A DNA stretch of 64,000 nucleotides. Source: Planctomycetota bacterium. GTDB lineage: Bacteria > Planctomycetota > Planctomycetia > Pirellulales > Lacipirellulaceae. Each line of letters begins with the position of its first letter. The stretch's first letter is position 1. Shown here piece by piece: positions 10,590 to 20,616 of this stretch. The stretch spans positions 124,001 through 188,000 of the forward strand of contig JAJDEF010000020.1 of the NCBI GenBank assembly GCA_029259945.1. The letters are read 5' to 3'. The position numbers and the translations under genes are program-made. The notes beneath the pieces were generated by a model. It searched no databases, was not told the origin of the DNA, and saw only the letters and a list, made by a program, of their open reading frames with translations.

Positions 10590-11534
10590 ATGACCAATAC
10601 CATCCTAATTGCCGACGACGATGCCGACATCGTCGACCTATTGACCAGACGCTGCCAACAGCTTGGTTTCAACGTTGACTCCGCCAGCAACGCCATGACT
10701 GCGCTTGGAAAAATCGAAAAAAACCAACCCGACGCGGTCATTCTCGACGTCGACATGCCCCAGGGAAGCGGGCTCAGCGTCTGCGAAATGATGGTCAAGC
10801 ATGAGGAGCTCCAAATCATCCCAGTCATCATGCTCACAGGAAGCACCACCCACGACACAGTGCGCCGTTGCCATGAGTTGTGTGCGTACTATGTTCCAAA
10901 AGGCCCCGATGTCTGGTCGCGGGTCGAACCCATATTGCGTGATTTATTTGATTGCAATGATACTGGGCTGGAAAATACGCCTCAGGAAATAGAATTCGAG
11001 TCCGATGCTAATAAACTCGAAGGCCCCACCGACTTGATGGACACGGTGTTCGCCGTCCTTGGTGTCGAAGAGGGCAGTAGTATGGTCGAAGACGAACCCG
11101 GTCAGACCGAGCAACGGTCTGACAAGCCGTGGGTACTCTCGATCGAAGACGACGACGATATCGCACTCGCCCTACGCCTCCGACTCCAGGAATTTGGCGT
11201 ACAGGTTATTCGCGCAGACGCAGGGACGGAAGGATATCGCCGCGCATTCCTTGACTCGCCACGGGCAATTATTCTCGACTACGAGCTACCTCAGGGAAAC
11301 GGCGACTACGTCTTACGACGACTCAAAGAGTCACCCGTCACTTGCGACATTCCCGTCATCGTCCTCACCGGACGCCGAGAAGCTAGCATCGAGCGCCAAA
11401 TGCGAAGCCTAGGCGCCAGCGAATTCCTTACCAAACCACTCGACTGGAAGCGATTACGCGCAGCGTTGCAACTCAACCTTGACGAGTCTCAAGAATCAAC
11501 CCACATTGAATCTCCCGAAAAGACTCTCGCGTAG
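10590..11534 (+). CDS. Response regulator with two receiver domains
   Basis: Two REC domains: ILIADDDADIV..VILDVDMPQGSG..PVIMLTG and VLSIEDDDDIA..IILDYELPQGNG..PVIVLTG; no output domain visible. Confidence 0.88.
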   Translation: MTNTILIADDDADIVDLLTRRCQQLGFNVDSASNAMTALGKIEKNQPDAVILDVDMPQGSGLSVCEMMVKHEELQIIPVIMLTGSTTHDTVRRCHELCAYYVPKGPDVWSRVEPILRDLFDCNDTGLENTPQEIEFESDANKLEGPTDLMDTVFAVLGVEEGSSMVEDEPGQTEQRSDKPWVLSIEDDDDIALALRLRLQEFGVQVIRADAGTEGYRRAFLDSPRAIILDYELPQGNGDYVLRRLKESPVTCDIPVIVLTGRREASIERQMRSLGASEFLTKPLDWKRLRAALQLNLDESQESTHIESPEKTLA

Positions 11535-11593
11535 TTCCGTCCTAGGTAACAAAAAAAGAGTCGAAACGTTGGATTTTAGAAGGATTGAGTGAA

Positions 11594-13504
11594 ATGGCCA
11601 GCAAGTCTATCATCACCAATGCACCAGAAGAGCTAAAAAGGAACCTGACACTCGGTTTCTTCTTACTGCTTTTCTTGTTCCTCGTCCTGTCGAGTGGAAC
11701 CTACCTTGCCATCTCGCTCGCAGTTTCGGACAAGGAGTACGACAGCGCCGTCGTGAACCTTGCGGGTCGCCAACGGATGTTGATCCAAAAATATAGCCAC
11801 GAGATTAACCTAGCGCTAGTCGATTCGGCGGTGTCTGACGAGCAGATGACAATGGAGATGGAAGAGTCTGCTGCCCAAACTGCTAAACTCTTCGAGGAGA
11901 TGCTCTCGGTCCTCTTGAATGGAGGAACAGTCGCCATGGGCGCAACGGCTCAAACCTGGCTCCCTCCGATACAAAATAATGAAATTATTGAGCATCTGGG
12001 AAACGTTAAGACCGAGTGGGATGAACTGCGCCGATCTGCAGTCGTAGCGATGCAATCCGATCACTCACTACGGGCCAGTCAAAACCTCGTCAAAAAAATC
12101 CAGGGACAGACAGACCGGGTCGTCGCTGAGATGAATCGTGCGGTCGAGGTGATACAAAGGCAGAGCGAAGCAAAGCTTTCCCGAATTGGAACCTACATGA
12201 CCTACGCCGGTGTACTCAGCGCTATGTTATTAGTGGGTATTGTAGTATTCGTCCATACGAGAGTCGTCGTCCCCCTGTCCAGTACCATGACGTTTCTAAC
12301 GGCAACAAACGAAGGGCTCCAATTCGAGATCGTCGAACGCCTACGAGCAGAGCTAGAGCGAAAGCAATCCGAAGAACGACTGCGCTTAATCATCGAATCA
12401 GCAGGAGATGCGATCGTGAGCGTGAACGCCGAGGGAACTATCGTTCTGGTCAACAAACGAGCGGAAAAAATCTTTGGCTACTCACGAGAAGAAATGATTG
12501 GCCAGACCGTAGAGATGTTTCTTCCACAGGAACTACAAGCACAACACGTCGTCGATCGGCAGGAGTACATGAAAACGCCGAGACCCTATGGAACGGAAAG
12601 TGGTCGCGAATTATATGCAGCCCACAAAGACGGGCGGCGCATTCCGGTGGAAGTATCCTTGGCACCCATGCAAGTCCATGGCGAAGTACACATCTTAGCG
12701 ACGGTTGTCGATATTACGGTTCACAGGAAAGCGAAAGAGGCGCTGCATGACGCGAATGACTTACTCGCCCAGAGTAATCAAGAACTAGAACAATTCGCCT
12801 ACGTTGCCTCCCACGACCTCCAAGAGCCCTTGCGAAAAGTTTCCTCCTACGCCCAACTCTTGCGAGAAGAATGTGGCCAAGGCATTAGTGAAGAGGGGCA
12901 CGAATATTTGAACGTTGTGATCAGTGGCGCCAACCGCATGAAAACCTTAGTGAGCGATCTGCTTTCGTTCTCTCGAATTACCACCCGTGGGGATTCTCTG
13001 TCGCCAACGCCTGCTAACCATTGTGTACAGGCTGCCCTCGACAACCTAGAGGTGGCCATCGAAGAATGCGGTGCGCAAGTCATCGTTCAACCGCTTCCGT
13101 CGGTGATCGCCGACCAAGGTCAGCTTACCCTGCTCTTCCAGAATCTTGTTGGCAACGCAATAAAATACCGCGGGGAGTCGACTCCAGAAATACGCATCGC
13201 GGGACGCGACCTGGGCAACCAATTCGAATTCTGCGTCCGGGACAACGGCATCGGCTTCGATTCGAAGTTCAATGACCGAGTCTTTGAAATTTTTCAACGA
13301 CTGCACAACCGCCGAGAATACACCGGCACCGGCATCGGACTGGCGATTTGCAAACGTATCGTTGAACGTTTTGGTGGTAAAATCTGGGTCGAATCCACGC
13401 CGGACGTAGGCAGTACGTTCTATTTCACTCTCAACAAAACCGTGCCGCAAGGAGGCCAATATGCCAGATCTCATCGATCAGAGCCTGTCAGCGCAGCCCA
13501 TTGA
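11594..13504 (+). CDS. Membrane sensor histidine kinase (PilJ-like N-terminal sensor, PAS, HisKA, HATPase_c)
   Basis: GRQRMLIQKYSHEI N-terminal segment, two TMs, PAS (ESAGDAIVSVNAEGTIVLVN), H-box (ASHDLQEPLRKVSSYAQLL), N/G boxes (NLVGNAIKY, GTGIGLAICKRIVERFGG); ORF opens at 11585. Confidence 0.92.
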   Translation: MASKSIITNAPEELKRNLTLGFFLLLFLFLVLSSGTYLAISLAVSDKEYDSAVVNLAGRQRMLIQKYSHEINLALVDSAVSDEQMTMEMEESAAQTAKLFEEMLSVLLNGGTVAMGATAQTWLPPIQNNEIIEHLGNVKTEWDELRRSAVVAMQSDHSLRASQNLVKKIQGQTDRVVAEMNRAVEVIQRQSEAKLSRIGTYMTYAGVLSAMLLVGIVVFVHTRVVVPLSSTMTFLTATNEGLQFEIVERLRAELERKQSEERLRLIIESAGDAIVSVNAEGTIVLVNKRAEKIFGYSREEMIGQTVEMFLPQELQAQHVVDRQEYMKTPRPYGTESGRELYAAHKDGRRIPVEVSLAPMQVHGEVHILATVVDITVHRKAKEALHDANDLLAQSNQELEQFAYVASHDLQEPLRKVSSYAQLLREECGQGISEEGHEYLNVVISGANRMKTLVSDLLSFSRITTRGDSLSPTPANHCVQAALDNLEVAIEECGAQVIVQPLPSVIADQGQLTLLFQNLVGNAIKYRGESTPEIRIAGRDLGNQFEFCVRDNGIGFDSKFNDRVFEIFQRLHNRREYTGTGIGLAICKRIVERFGGKIWVESTPDVGSTFYFTLNKTVPQGGQYARSHRSEPVSAAH

Positions 13505-13928
13505 AATTCTTCTCGTCGAAGATGATGACGACGATGTATTGCTGACCAAAAAGGCGATGGAAAACGACCAGATTCTCAACCGCGTGCACCGGGTTGAGGA
13601 CGGTATCGAGGCGCTAGAATTCCTGCGGCACGAAGGACCATTTGAAAACGCCCCCCGCCCAGACCTCATCTTGCTCGACCTCAATATGCCGCGAATGGAT
13701 GGCCGTGAATTCCTCAAAGAATTCAAACAAGACGACAATTTACGGCTGATACCTGTCGTGGTGCTAACGACTTCAGATAGCGAATCCGACATCGCCTCCA
13801 GCTACGAGTTTCAAGCCAACAGCTACATCACCAAGCCGGTCGACCTCAATCAGTTCCGAGCCGTTGTAAAAAGCATCAAAGACTACTGGTTCACCGTCGT
13901 TAAACTTCCACCCAGCAAAGTCTCCTAG
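13461..13928 (+). CDS. Response regulator receiver protein (Rcp1-like single-domain)
   Basis: EILLVEDDDDDVLLTKKAM..DLILLDLNMPRMDGREFL..PVVVLTTS; overlaps 3' end of the kinase gene by 44 bp. Confidence 0.92.
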   Translation: MPDLIDQSLSAQPIEILLVEDDDDDVLLTKKAMENDQILNRVHRVEDGIEALEFLRHEGPFENAPRPDLILLDLNMPRMDGREFLKEFKQDDNLRLIPVVVLTTSDSESDIASSYEFQANSYITKPVDLNQFRAVVKSIKDYWFTVVKLPPSKVS

Positions 13929-14291
13929 CGAAGCTGAGGACGCCTATCTCGATGATTCCCCCATAGCGGGGCCGGCCTCGAACATCCGCCTTCCCCTAAC
14001 AATTTCTTTATGCACCATCTAGAAAAATGTCTAAAACACGGCATTTCGATGCTAAGCCCCGCAGGCAGCCCATAATATCTGTTAAATACTGGCTCAAAAC
14101 AACGTTTGCGAGTTGACCACCTGCGGGATTCCGCTATCGTATACGAAGGCGGTGGAAAGGAAGATGCCTGCATTTTGCTCCCACCTAACCTTGTGTCGCA
14201 GCTCTTCTAGTGGGAGTCTGCAAGTTAAAAGGGCTACCCATTGCTGGGGCAGCCACCCATTTTAGTATTAGTTTTTTTGGAGATTGGCAAA

Positions 14292-14489
14292 ATGCCAGAA
14301 GGTACAATCAAAAAGTTGACGGACAAGGGATTTGGTTTCATTGAAGGCGACCGTGGTGATATCTTTTTTCACCACTCCGCCCTCGTCGAAGCAAGCTACG
14401 ATAGCCTGCACGAAGGCCAACGTGTAGAATATCAAGAAGGCCGAGGACCAAAGGGCCCTTGTGCTGAAGACGTCAAGGTCGTTTCCTAG
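14292..14489 (+). CDS. Cold-shock-domain protein (CspA family)
   Basis: GTIKKLTDKGFGFIEGDRGDIFFHHSAL; ATG at 14292 within the longer ORF from 14241. Confidence 0.93.
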   Translation: MPEGTIKKLTDKGFGFIEGDRGDIFFHHSALVEASYDSLHEGQRVEYQEGRGPKGPCAEDVKVVS

Positions 14490-14510
14490 TTAGAAACGTA
14501 CAGACAACAC

Positions 14511-14552
14511 AAAAAAGCCGCACCCTGGTTATTCCAAGGCGCGGCTTTTTTC
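14511..14552 (+). terminator. Probable rho-independent terminator of the cold-shock gene
   Basis: AAAAAAGCCGC...GCGGCTTTTTT stem followed by T-run, shortly after the csp stop codon. Confidence 0.75.
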
Positions 14553-14656
14553 GTGGTGGCAAGAAACCAAATCGGTTGAGCACCCATCCATTGACCTGTA
14601 TGAAACCGCCGCCCTCTGAGGCATTTCCATATAGTATTCGTTGGATAGCCGCTTAG

Positions 14657-17600
14657 CTAAATCGCGCCAAATCGCCAATCGGTCTCTTCACCCAAGGCAA
14701 GGGCAAACGAGTCTTCGATCTCCGATTCATTCTCATGCACCCGCTCAAAACGCTCTTCTGACGACTCTTGCCGCTTCGCGTAAAGGATATCAAGAATTCG
14801 GTCACGCAGCGTAAAACCAAGATCCTCGGTATCGACCGATTGGTCAAAAGTTGTGTCGCTTGCAAAAGTCCTGAACGGCGAGCCCGAATCTCGTCGCAAA
14901 CTTGCAATGCCCGCCTCTGGCGAAAATTGCAGCGACCTGACCAACGAAGCGACTTCCGAACCGCCATTCTCGACTCGTGCCACCGGGGTCGAGACGGTCG
15001 CATCTGCAACAGAAGCAGCGACAAGCGGCCTCCGCGAACCCAAAGACGCAGCAGCGATCGTAGAGCTACTACTTGTGGCCACTACGGTTTCAACAGTTGT
15101 CGCCGCTGGCAAAACGGTGGCAGCAGCGACTACAGGTTCGCTACTTACTGCAGTCGCCGGAGCCGCTGCAGTTGCCGGGGCCGTAGTCGTGCCAAACGTG
15201 GCTTCGAAGATAGCAAGATCAGCTGCGTCGACCGTGCCGCTGTTATTTCCATCGCCATCACTTACTGCTGGCGAAGCAGTGCCGACGCCCCGTTGCCAAG
15301 CTAAGAGGTCTGCGCCGTCCGTGTTGCCGTTTTGGTCGAAATCAGCGGTTGTAGCAACTGCTTGCGTAGTTCCGAATCCCGCTTCCCAGGCATTCAAGTC
15401 AAAGCTGTCCACATCCTTGTCATTGTCAGAGTCACCGTCGGTGGCAGCAACAGCCGAACCCACCGACCCAAACCCTCGCTGCCACGCAAGGAAATCAAAG
15501 CCATCGACTTTGCCATCACTATTGAAATCAGGGCCATTTTCTTCCTGTCCACCAGGATCGATGGCATTGCTGACAACTGGCAAGGCAAAGTCTTCAACTT
15601 CCCCTGTCACGGCAAGACCTAGCGGGCTATCAATGCCTTGCTCGCCATAGCGGAACCTGGCATAGACCGTCCCGCCAGCGGCAGTGAGGTCAGCAGGCAC
15701 GGCAACGGTAAACACCGAAACGCCTGCTGGGAGCAACTCATCGGTAAAGACTCGCTCTGTAACATCGAACACGCCGTTGGCATTGAAGTCCATCCAGCCT
15801 TGCAAGTATCCACCAGCCGAATTGGCATCAACCGTAATCGTGATGTCGGTAGATGGGGCTGAGCCATTGAATAGCGTACTAAACGTAATGCCATCTTCAT
15901 CGGCGCTTCCATTGACATCATCTCCGCTCCCGTCGAGCGGAAGCTGGGCATCAAGCTCTGCATCTGCCTGAGCAGAACCTAAAAATACGCCCGGGAACAC
16001 CAAGTGTCTTGCACCATCCGAAGCAAGGGTCGTCCCATAGCTATCAGGCAAGTCACCGAAGTCGAGTACCGCTAAATTCTCCAACCCAAACTCAAGCCCC
16101 GTGACAACGTCGCCAGCCACAACAGTGACAGAAAACTCCAGATCGTCAGGATTTACCCCTGTAGGGGTCGTTTGAGCGTATTGGGTAGTACTAAACTCAA
16201 TTCGAACCGCATAGGTTCCTGCTGCTAAAGCATTGAAGGTAAACGATCCATTGGCCGCCGGGGTGATCTCGATGTCGCCCACTCCAAATTCATTGTCACC
16301 ATCGAGATCAAGGTAGACTGTCGCCGCATTCTGCAGACCTCCGTCTGTAGCGTCACGAATTCCGTTACCGTTGGCGTCGTCGAAAACTACGCCTGAGATC
16401 GCTCCTACCGTTGAGCTGCCACCACCTGGGGCAAAGCCAAAATCGATGCCCTGCATGTCAAAACCGGGGATGGGCGTCGCAGGGAATTCGTCGAATTCAG
16501 GATCAAAGAACAATCCGATCGAGGCATCCGCCGGACTGGTCGGCGTGCCGAATGACCCAGTGGTCCCCGGCAAAACGTTAACCGTATAGAACCCAATGGG
16601 GACTGTGTTCCCAACGAACGAGTAGTTGCCACTCGCGTCGGTCGAGGTAATGAAATCGATACCGGCGGTAAAAATCCCGTCTTGATTAATGTCGATATAG
16701 ATATCGGCATTGGCAATCACCGTATCGTTTCCATCCTGAACGCCATTGCTATCCAGGTCGGCAAATACGGTTCCACTGATCGTAATCGTTTCGGGCTGCG
16801 GTGTGGGAATTCCCAACAACACATTCAGATCGGGTTCCGAAAACACCGTATCCACACCAAACGGCGATTGGAGGAAGTCTTGGCCGAGCAGACGATCTCC
16901 CTCCGTGTTGACAGTAACAGTTGCAAATGGGCCCGCATTCACGAAGTTCAGATTCGCCGTGGTCAAAAGTCCCGCAGCATCCAACGAATTGGCATCAATG
17001 CGTAAATTGTAGGTTTGCCCAACCGCCAAATCTAGAATGTAGTTGCCGTCAGCACCGACCAGTGAGTAAGGGTCGGTCGCATCTCGAGCGCCATCGCCAC
17101 CCAAGTCGGCATAAACAATAACCCCTGCCGCCCAAGACTCTTGAACACTGCTACTGAGTAGCGCCCGATCGGCAGATAGACCATTGGCTGCTGCCGTCAC
17201 TTGAAAACGACTGAAATTAGTGCGGTCCGAACCCAAGTCGTCGGAGGTCGCTGAGAAGATTCCGTCGCCATTGTCATCGACGCCCACCGACCCCTGGACT
17301 CGGCCGGTACCAGAAACATCCGACCCATGAAACACCACTTCATAGGTATTGATGTTAATCTCGCCGGTGCCGTAGTTTTCAAAAACCAGCCGCCATTGGT
17401 CGGTGATTGCACTGCCGAATTGGGCTTCTGTGCCTATTCGGCTAAAAACACTCCCAAAGTCACCAAACTCGCCCACGCGCTGGCGAGACTCAGTGCGTTC
17501 GCCCCAATGGCGATTTGTGGAAAGCACCATTGTCGAGGTGCCAAGATCCCCCACCGCATCTCCAAAGGATGTTATTCCATCAAAATGATCCGTGCCGTTT

Positions 17601-19837
17601 GGAACGTTTTGGCCAAAAGCGTTGAGTTCCGACTGTGTCCCATCGGGCGAAACAAGCGTTATTCTGAGGAAATCAAGTTCGTTAACATCTGTAGGACCAA
17701 GATCGAGCGAAACCTCAACCCATTCGACCTCCATCGCGGGCATGCCGATAATCGGAATCCCAGGCTGGCCAAAAAAACGACTTCCAAAATCACGATCGTT
17801 TACCGGAGCAGGACTTATCGGTCCATCGGCATCTTCGAACGGATCAGGATCGTCGGGGTCGTCTTTAACGAGTTTATCCCACTCGTTGAAAAACGCCTCA
17901 AACTCTTTATCGTCGTCCCCGTCGCCCGTCACGCCGCCCGGGATCAAAACTTCTCCAGTCTTGTCGCTCGAGATGACAGCTCCCCAAATTTTACCTGATA
18001 GGGTCACTCCTGTAGTCCAGGTGAGTTCGCTCGTCTGATTGCCGACCGTGGCCCAGTTTTTGGCCATCTCGACCGCGAGGCTTGCATCGACCACGCCATG
18101 TCCAAAACCAGAGTCGCCATAAGAACGAAGCCCTTGGTTGACCGTAAAACCAGCGCCATTGGTAAACTGATCTTGAAAACGATCCACTAGGAACAAAGGA
18201 TTATTGGGCCACTCGGACTCGGGAATGTGAAAAATAGTCTCTGGATTTGGACTAGCGGAACGGACGGGATCGTACTGCAATTCGCGCACGTTGGTAATCC
18301 ACGCAGCGCCAGTGGGATCATTTTGGCGGGCTGAGGCCACCAGAATGTGTTGCACATCGCGATAAGTGAGGTTCGGGTTGGCCTCGAGCATCAAGGCGAT
18401 CACCCCCGACACAATCGGCGCCGAGGCCGAGGTGCCGTTAAACCGCGAAGTGAAATCGGTATCGGCGAAATGGTCGTTATCGATTTCAGCCCCGCCCGGC
18501 AACGGTGCTTCGTTGAAACCTAAATCACCAGTAAGGTCGGTCGTCCAAATGCCGCTACCCAAGTTCGAATCTCGAACAATCTGAGACGGGTTCGAGCCTG
18601 TCGGCGCTGCCACGAGCACATTCGCACCGCCCTCAGGATATCTAGTGGCGGTTCCGTCCACGTTTGCCTGTCTGCCATCGTGATCGACGCCAGTCACCGT
18701 AATCGTGTAACGGCTGTTGGCAAAACCTTCGTACTGCGAGCTCGTGTCAAGCTCTCCATCGTTACCAGAGGCGACAACATGGATATTGCCCAACCCACCT
18801 CGACCAAAGAAGACTGAGTTGCGTAGCCCCGTGATTGCTAGAGGGCCAAGGTCGGTGATTAAACGAGGGTTGAGAGGATCAATAAAACCCCAGCTATGGT
18901 TGAAAACGTCGATTTCTTGGAATTGGTGGGTAAACGCTTGTGCAATGAGCAAGTCATTGATCCCAGACTCCAACGGTCCAGGGCCAAACTGGGACAGAAG
19001 TGAGATCGGTGCGATCTCGGCATTGAAAGCCACACCAGTCGTTCCTAGGCCATTATTGCCCGTTCCCGCAGCAATACCGGCGACCGAGGTGCCGTGGCCA
19101 TCAGAGTCCCCAAGGAGAAACAAGGCCAAGTCGCCTCGGATATTGTCAACCAAGTCGGGGTGATCGAGTTGAACACCCGTATCGACGATGCCAATCTGGA
19201 CGCCGTTGCCCGTGACCGTTTCCCACGCCCCAGTCACATTGATGTCTTCCCCTGGTACCCCCAAAACTGGCTGGGCATCTGGGCTGCCCGTCTCTTGCCC
19301 GATGTTGATCAAATGCCACTGATTTTGCAGATACGGATCGTTGGGGACGGCTAGAGTCTGTATCTCACGCTGAACCAACGGATAAAAATAATCGACATCC
19401 GCAGACGAAGATAACGAACCGATCAGCGCATCGACACCACCTGAGCCAGGGCTCACAATATAGGTATCTGGAATGATGCCCGTGGCACCCGCAATTTGGA
19501 CGCCCGTCGAGAGGCCAAGCGACTGGGCATCGACGCCCTCGCCCAGCAACACTACCCAATCCTGAGTAGCACCCAAGGTTTCAGCCGTATACTGCGAAAG
19601 ATCTGACGACCGCTCAAAAGCATCAAGCACTTCAGTGTCGAGCACTTGCTCGCGTGTCAGTGCGGCAATCTCGTCGGCCGCCTGAGTCACGGGATTCGCC
19701 GACATGACACGGCGATCTTCGAGCGGCTCGAATTTCAACTGTCGGTGTTTTTGACGCCGGCTCACGCCAGCGGGTCGACGGCGATGGTGACTAGTGCGCA
19801 CGGCACTACAAGCTTGGTTGAAGCTATACCTTGTCAC
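14657..19837 (-). CDS. Secreted S8 (subtilisin-like) serine peptidase with SdrD-B-like repeats, GEVED-like and dockerin type I modules
   Basis: FEPLEDRRVMSA planctomycete N-terminal motif; catalytic D (IVDTGVQLDHPD), H (GHGTSVAGIAAG), S (NGTSASAPIVSG); repeats ISGTVFADLDSNGVQD / ISGVVFDDANGNGIRD; ARFRYGEQG..GEVEDF; C-terminal DFNSDGKVDGFDFLAWQRGFG repeats. Confidence 0.9.
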   Translation of the reverse strand: MTRYSFNQACSAVRTSHHRRRPAGVSRRQKHRQLKFEPLEDRRVMSANPVTQAADEIAALTREQVLDTEVLDAFERSSDLSQYTAETLGATQDWVVLLGEGVDAQSLGLSTGVQIAGATGIIPDTYIVSPGSGGVDALIGSLSSSADVDYFYPLVQREIQTLAVPNDPYLQNQWHLINIGQETGSPDAQPVLGVPGEDINVTGAWETVTGNGVQIGIVDTGVQLDHPDLVDNIRGDLALFLLGDSDGHGTSVAGIAAGTGNNGLGTTGVAFNAEIAPISLLSQFGPGPLESGINDLLIAQAFTHQFQEIDVFNHSWGFIDPLNPRLITDLGPLAITGLRNSVFFGRGGLGNIHVVASGNDGELDTSSQYEGFANSRYTITVTGVDHDGRQANVDGTATRYPEGGANVLVAAPTGSNPSQIVRDSNLGSGIWTTDLTGDLGFNEAPLPGGAEIDNDHFADTDFTSRFNGTSASAPIVSGVIALMLEANPNLTYRDVQHILVASARQNDPTGAAWITNVRELQYDPVRSASPNPETIFHIPESEWPNNPLFLVDRFQDQFTNGAGFTVNQGLRSYGDSGFGHGVVDASLAVEMAKNWATVGNQTSELTWTTGVTLSGKIWGAVISSDKTGEVLIPGGVTGDGDDDKEFEAFFNEWDKLVKDDPDDPDPFEDADGPISPAPVNDRDFGSRFFGQPGIPIIGMPAMEVEWVEVSLDLGPTDVNELDFLRITLVSPDGTQSELNAFGQNVPNGTDHFDGITSFGDAVGDLGTSTMVLSTNRHWGERTESRQRVGEFGDFGSVFSRIGTEAQFGSAITDQWRLVFENYGTGEININTYEVVFHGSDVSGTGRVQGSVGVDDNGDGIFSATSDDLGSDRTNFSRFQVTAAANGLSADRALLSSSVQESWAAGVIVYADLGGDGARDATDPYSLVGADGNYILDLAVGQTYNLRIDANSLDAAGLLTTANLNFVNAGPFATVTVNTEGDRLLGQDFLQSPFGVDTVFSEPDLNVLLGIPTPQPETITISGTVFADLDSNGVQDGNDTVIANADIYIDINQDGIFTAGIDFITSTDASGNYSFVGNTVPIGFYTVNVLPGTTGSFGTPTSPADASIGLFFDPEFDEFPATPIPGFDMQGIDFGFAPGGGSSTVGAISGVVFDDANGNGIRDATDGGLQNAATVYLDLDGDNEFGVGDIEITPAANGSFTFNALAAGTYAVRIEFSTTQYAQTTPTGVNPDDLEFSVTVVAGDVVTGLEFGLENLAVLDFGDLPDSYGTTLASDGARHLVFPGVFLGSAQADAELDAQLPLDGSGDDVNGSADEDGITFSTLFNGSAPSTDITITVDANSAGGYLQGWMDFNANGVFDVTERVFTDELLPAGVSVFTVAVPADLTAAGGTVYARFRYGEQGIDSPLGLAVTGEVEDFALPVVSNAIDPGGQEENGPDFNSDGKVDGFDFLAWQRGFGSVGSAVAATDGDSDNDKDVDSFDLNAWEAGFGTTQAVATTADFDQNGNTDGADLLAWQRGVGTASPAVSDGDGNNSGTVDAADLAIFEATFGTTTAPATAAAPATAVSSEPVVAAATVLPAATTVETVVATSSSSTIAAASLGSRRPLVAASVADATVSTPVARVENGGSEVASLVRSLQFSPEAGIASLRRDSGSPFRTFASDTTFDQSVDTEDLGFTLRDRILDILYAKRQESSEERFERVHENESEIEDSFALALGEETDWRFGAI

Positions 19838-20616
19838 TTGGTTGTCCTCTCCGAATCGATTTCATAGCCACGGCGGGTTGCTTGCTCTCCATCCTGACCA
19901 TCACGTTCAGGCTCAGAGAGTTTGCTGTGGGGACGGCGCATTGCACACCTAATAGACTATGAAAAAAATGTTCCTGCCCCTGCCGTTTAACTTACTTGGG
20001 TTTTGCCTGTTCCGTAGCGGAGGATCACTCCCCCCCTCTGTGATTGGTAAGTCGAGGTCTTGCCCGCAAAGATCGAACTGCCCTAGGAGGCAGCCGAGTT
20101 GCCCTCATCCGTACAACCACAAGAATCAGCGTTCATCGTAGTTTCTCGATCAATATCCGTCAAATTTTATCCCGTCCAAAATGTGTCTACAGTGTTGGCT
20201 ATTTCACCCAAACACCGCCCTTTTCTTGGTTGGACCGTTTTTGACCGCACTAGGTAGTCGCTGCCAAACCACTTTTTATGCGAAATTATTTGAAAAAAAG
20301 GAGAAGTTTTCCTTTAGTCGACGCAACTAATGCCTAATTCTGGACACACCTGCTGGCATAATGCCCGGTAACACGTAGCACAACTGGGGGAAATTTTCCG
20401 AATACTCCGGAAAATCTGGTTTTCCGACGTGTGGCGGTCCGATAAGGAATTTCGAGAAGGCAAAGATTCACGTGCCCTGTCTGGTGCTTTGCATCGCGAT
20501 GGAGAACCTCAGCGGCATAAGCTTATACCGCTCGAACAGCGTGAATATCGATTTAGACAGCCAGGCGTTGGCAGGTCGACGACCGACCCAACGCATGCAC
20601 AGAGGGGGAATCAGGG

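Noticed and set aside
14853-15650. 265-aa + strand ORF
   Set aside because: Antisense to the dockerin/Ala-rich end of the S8 protease; low-complexity shadow ORF
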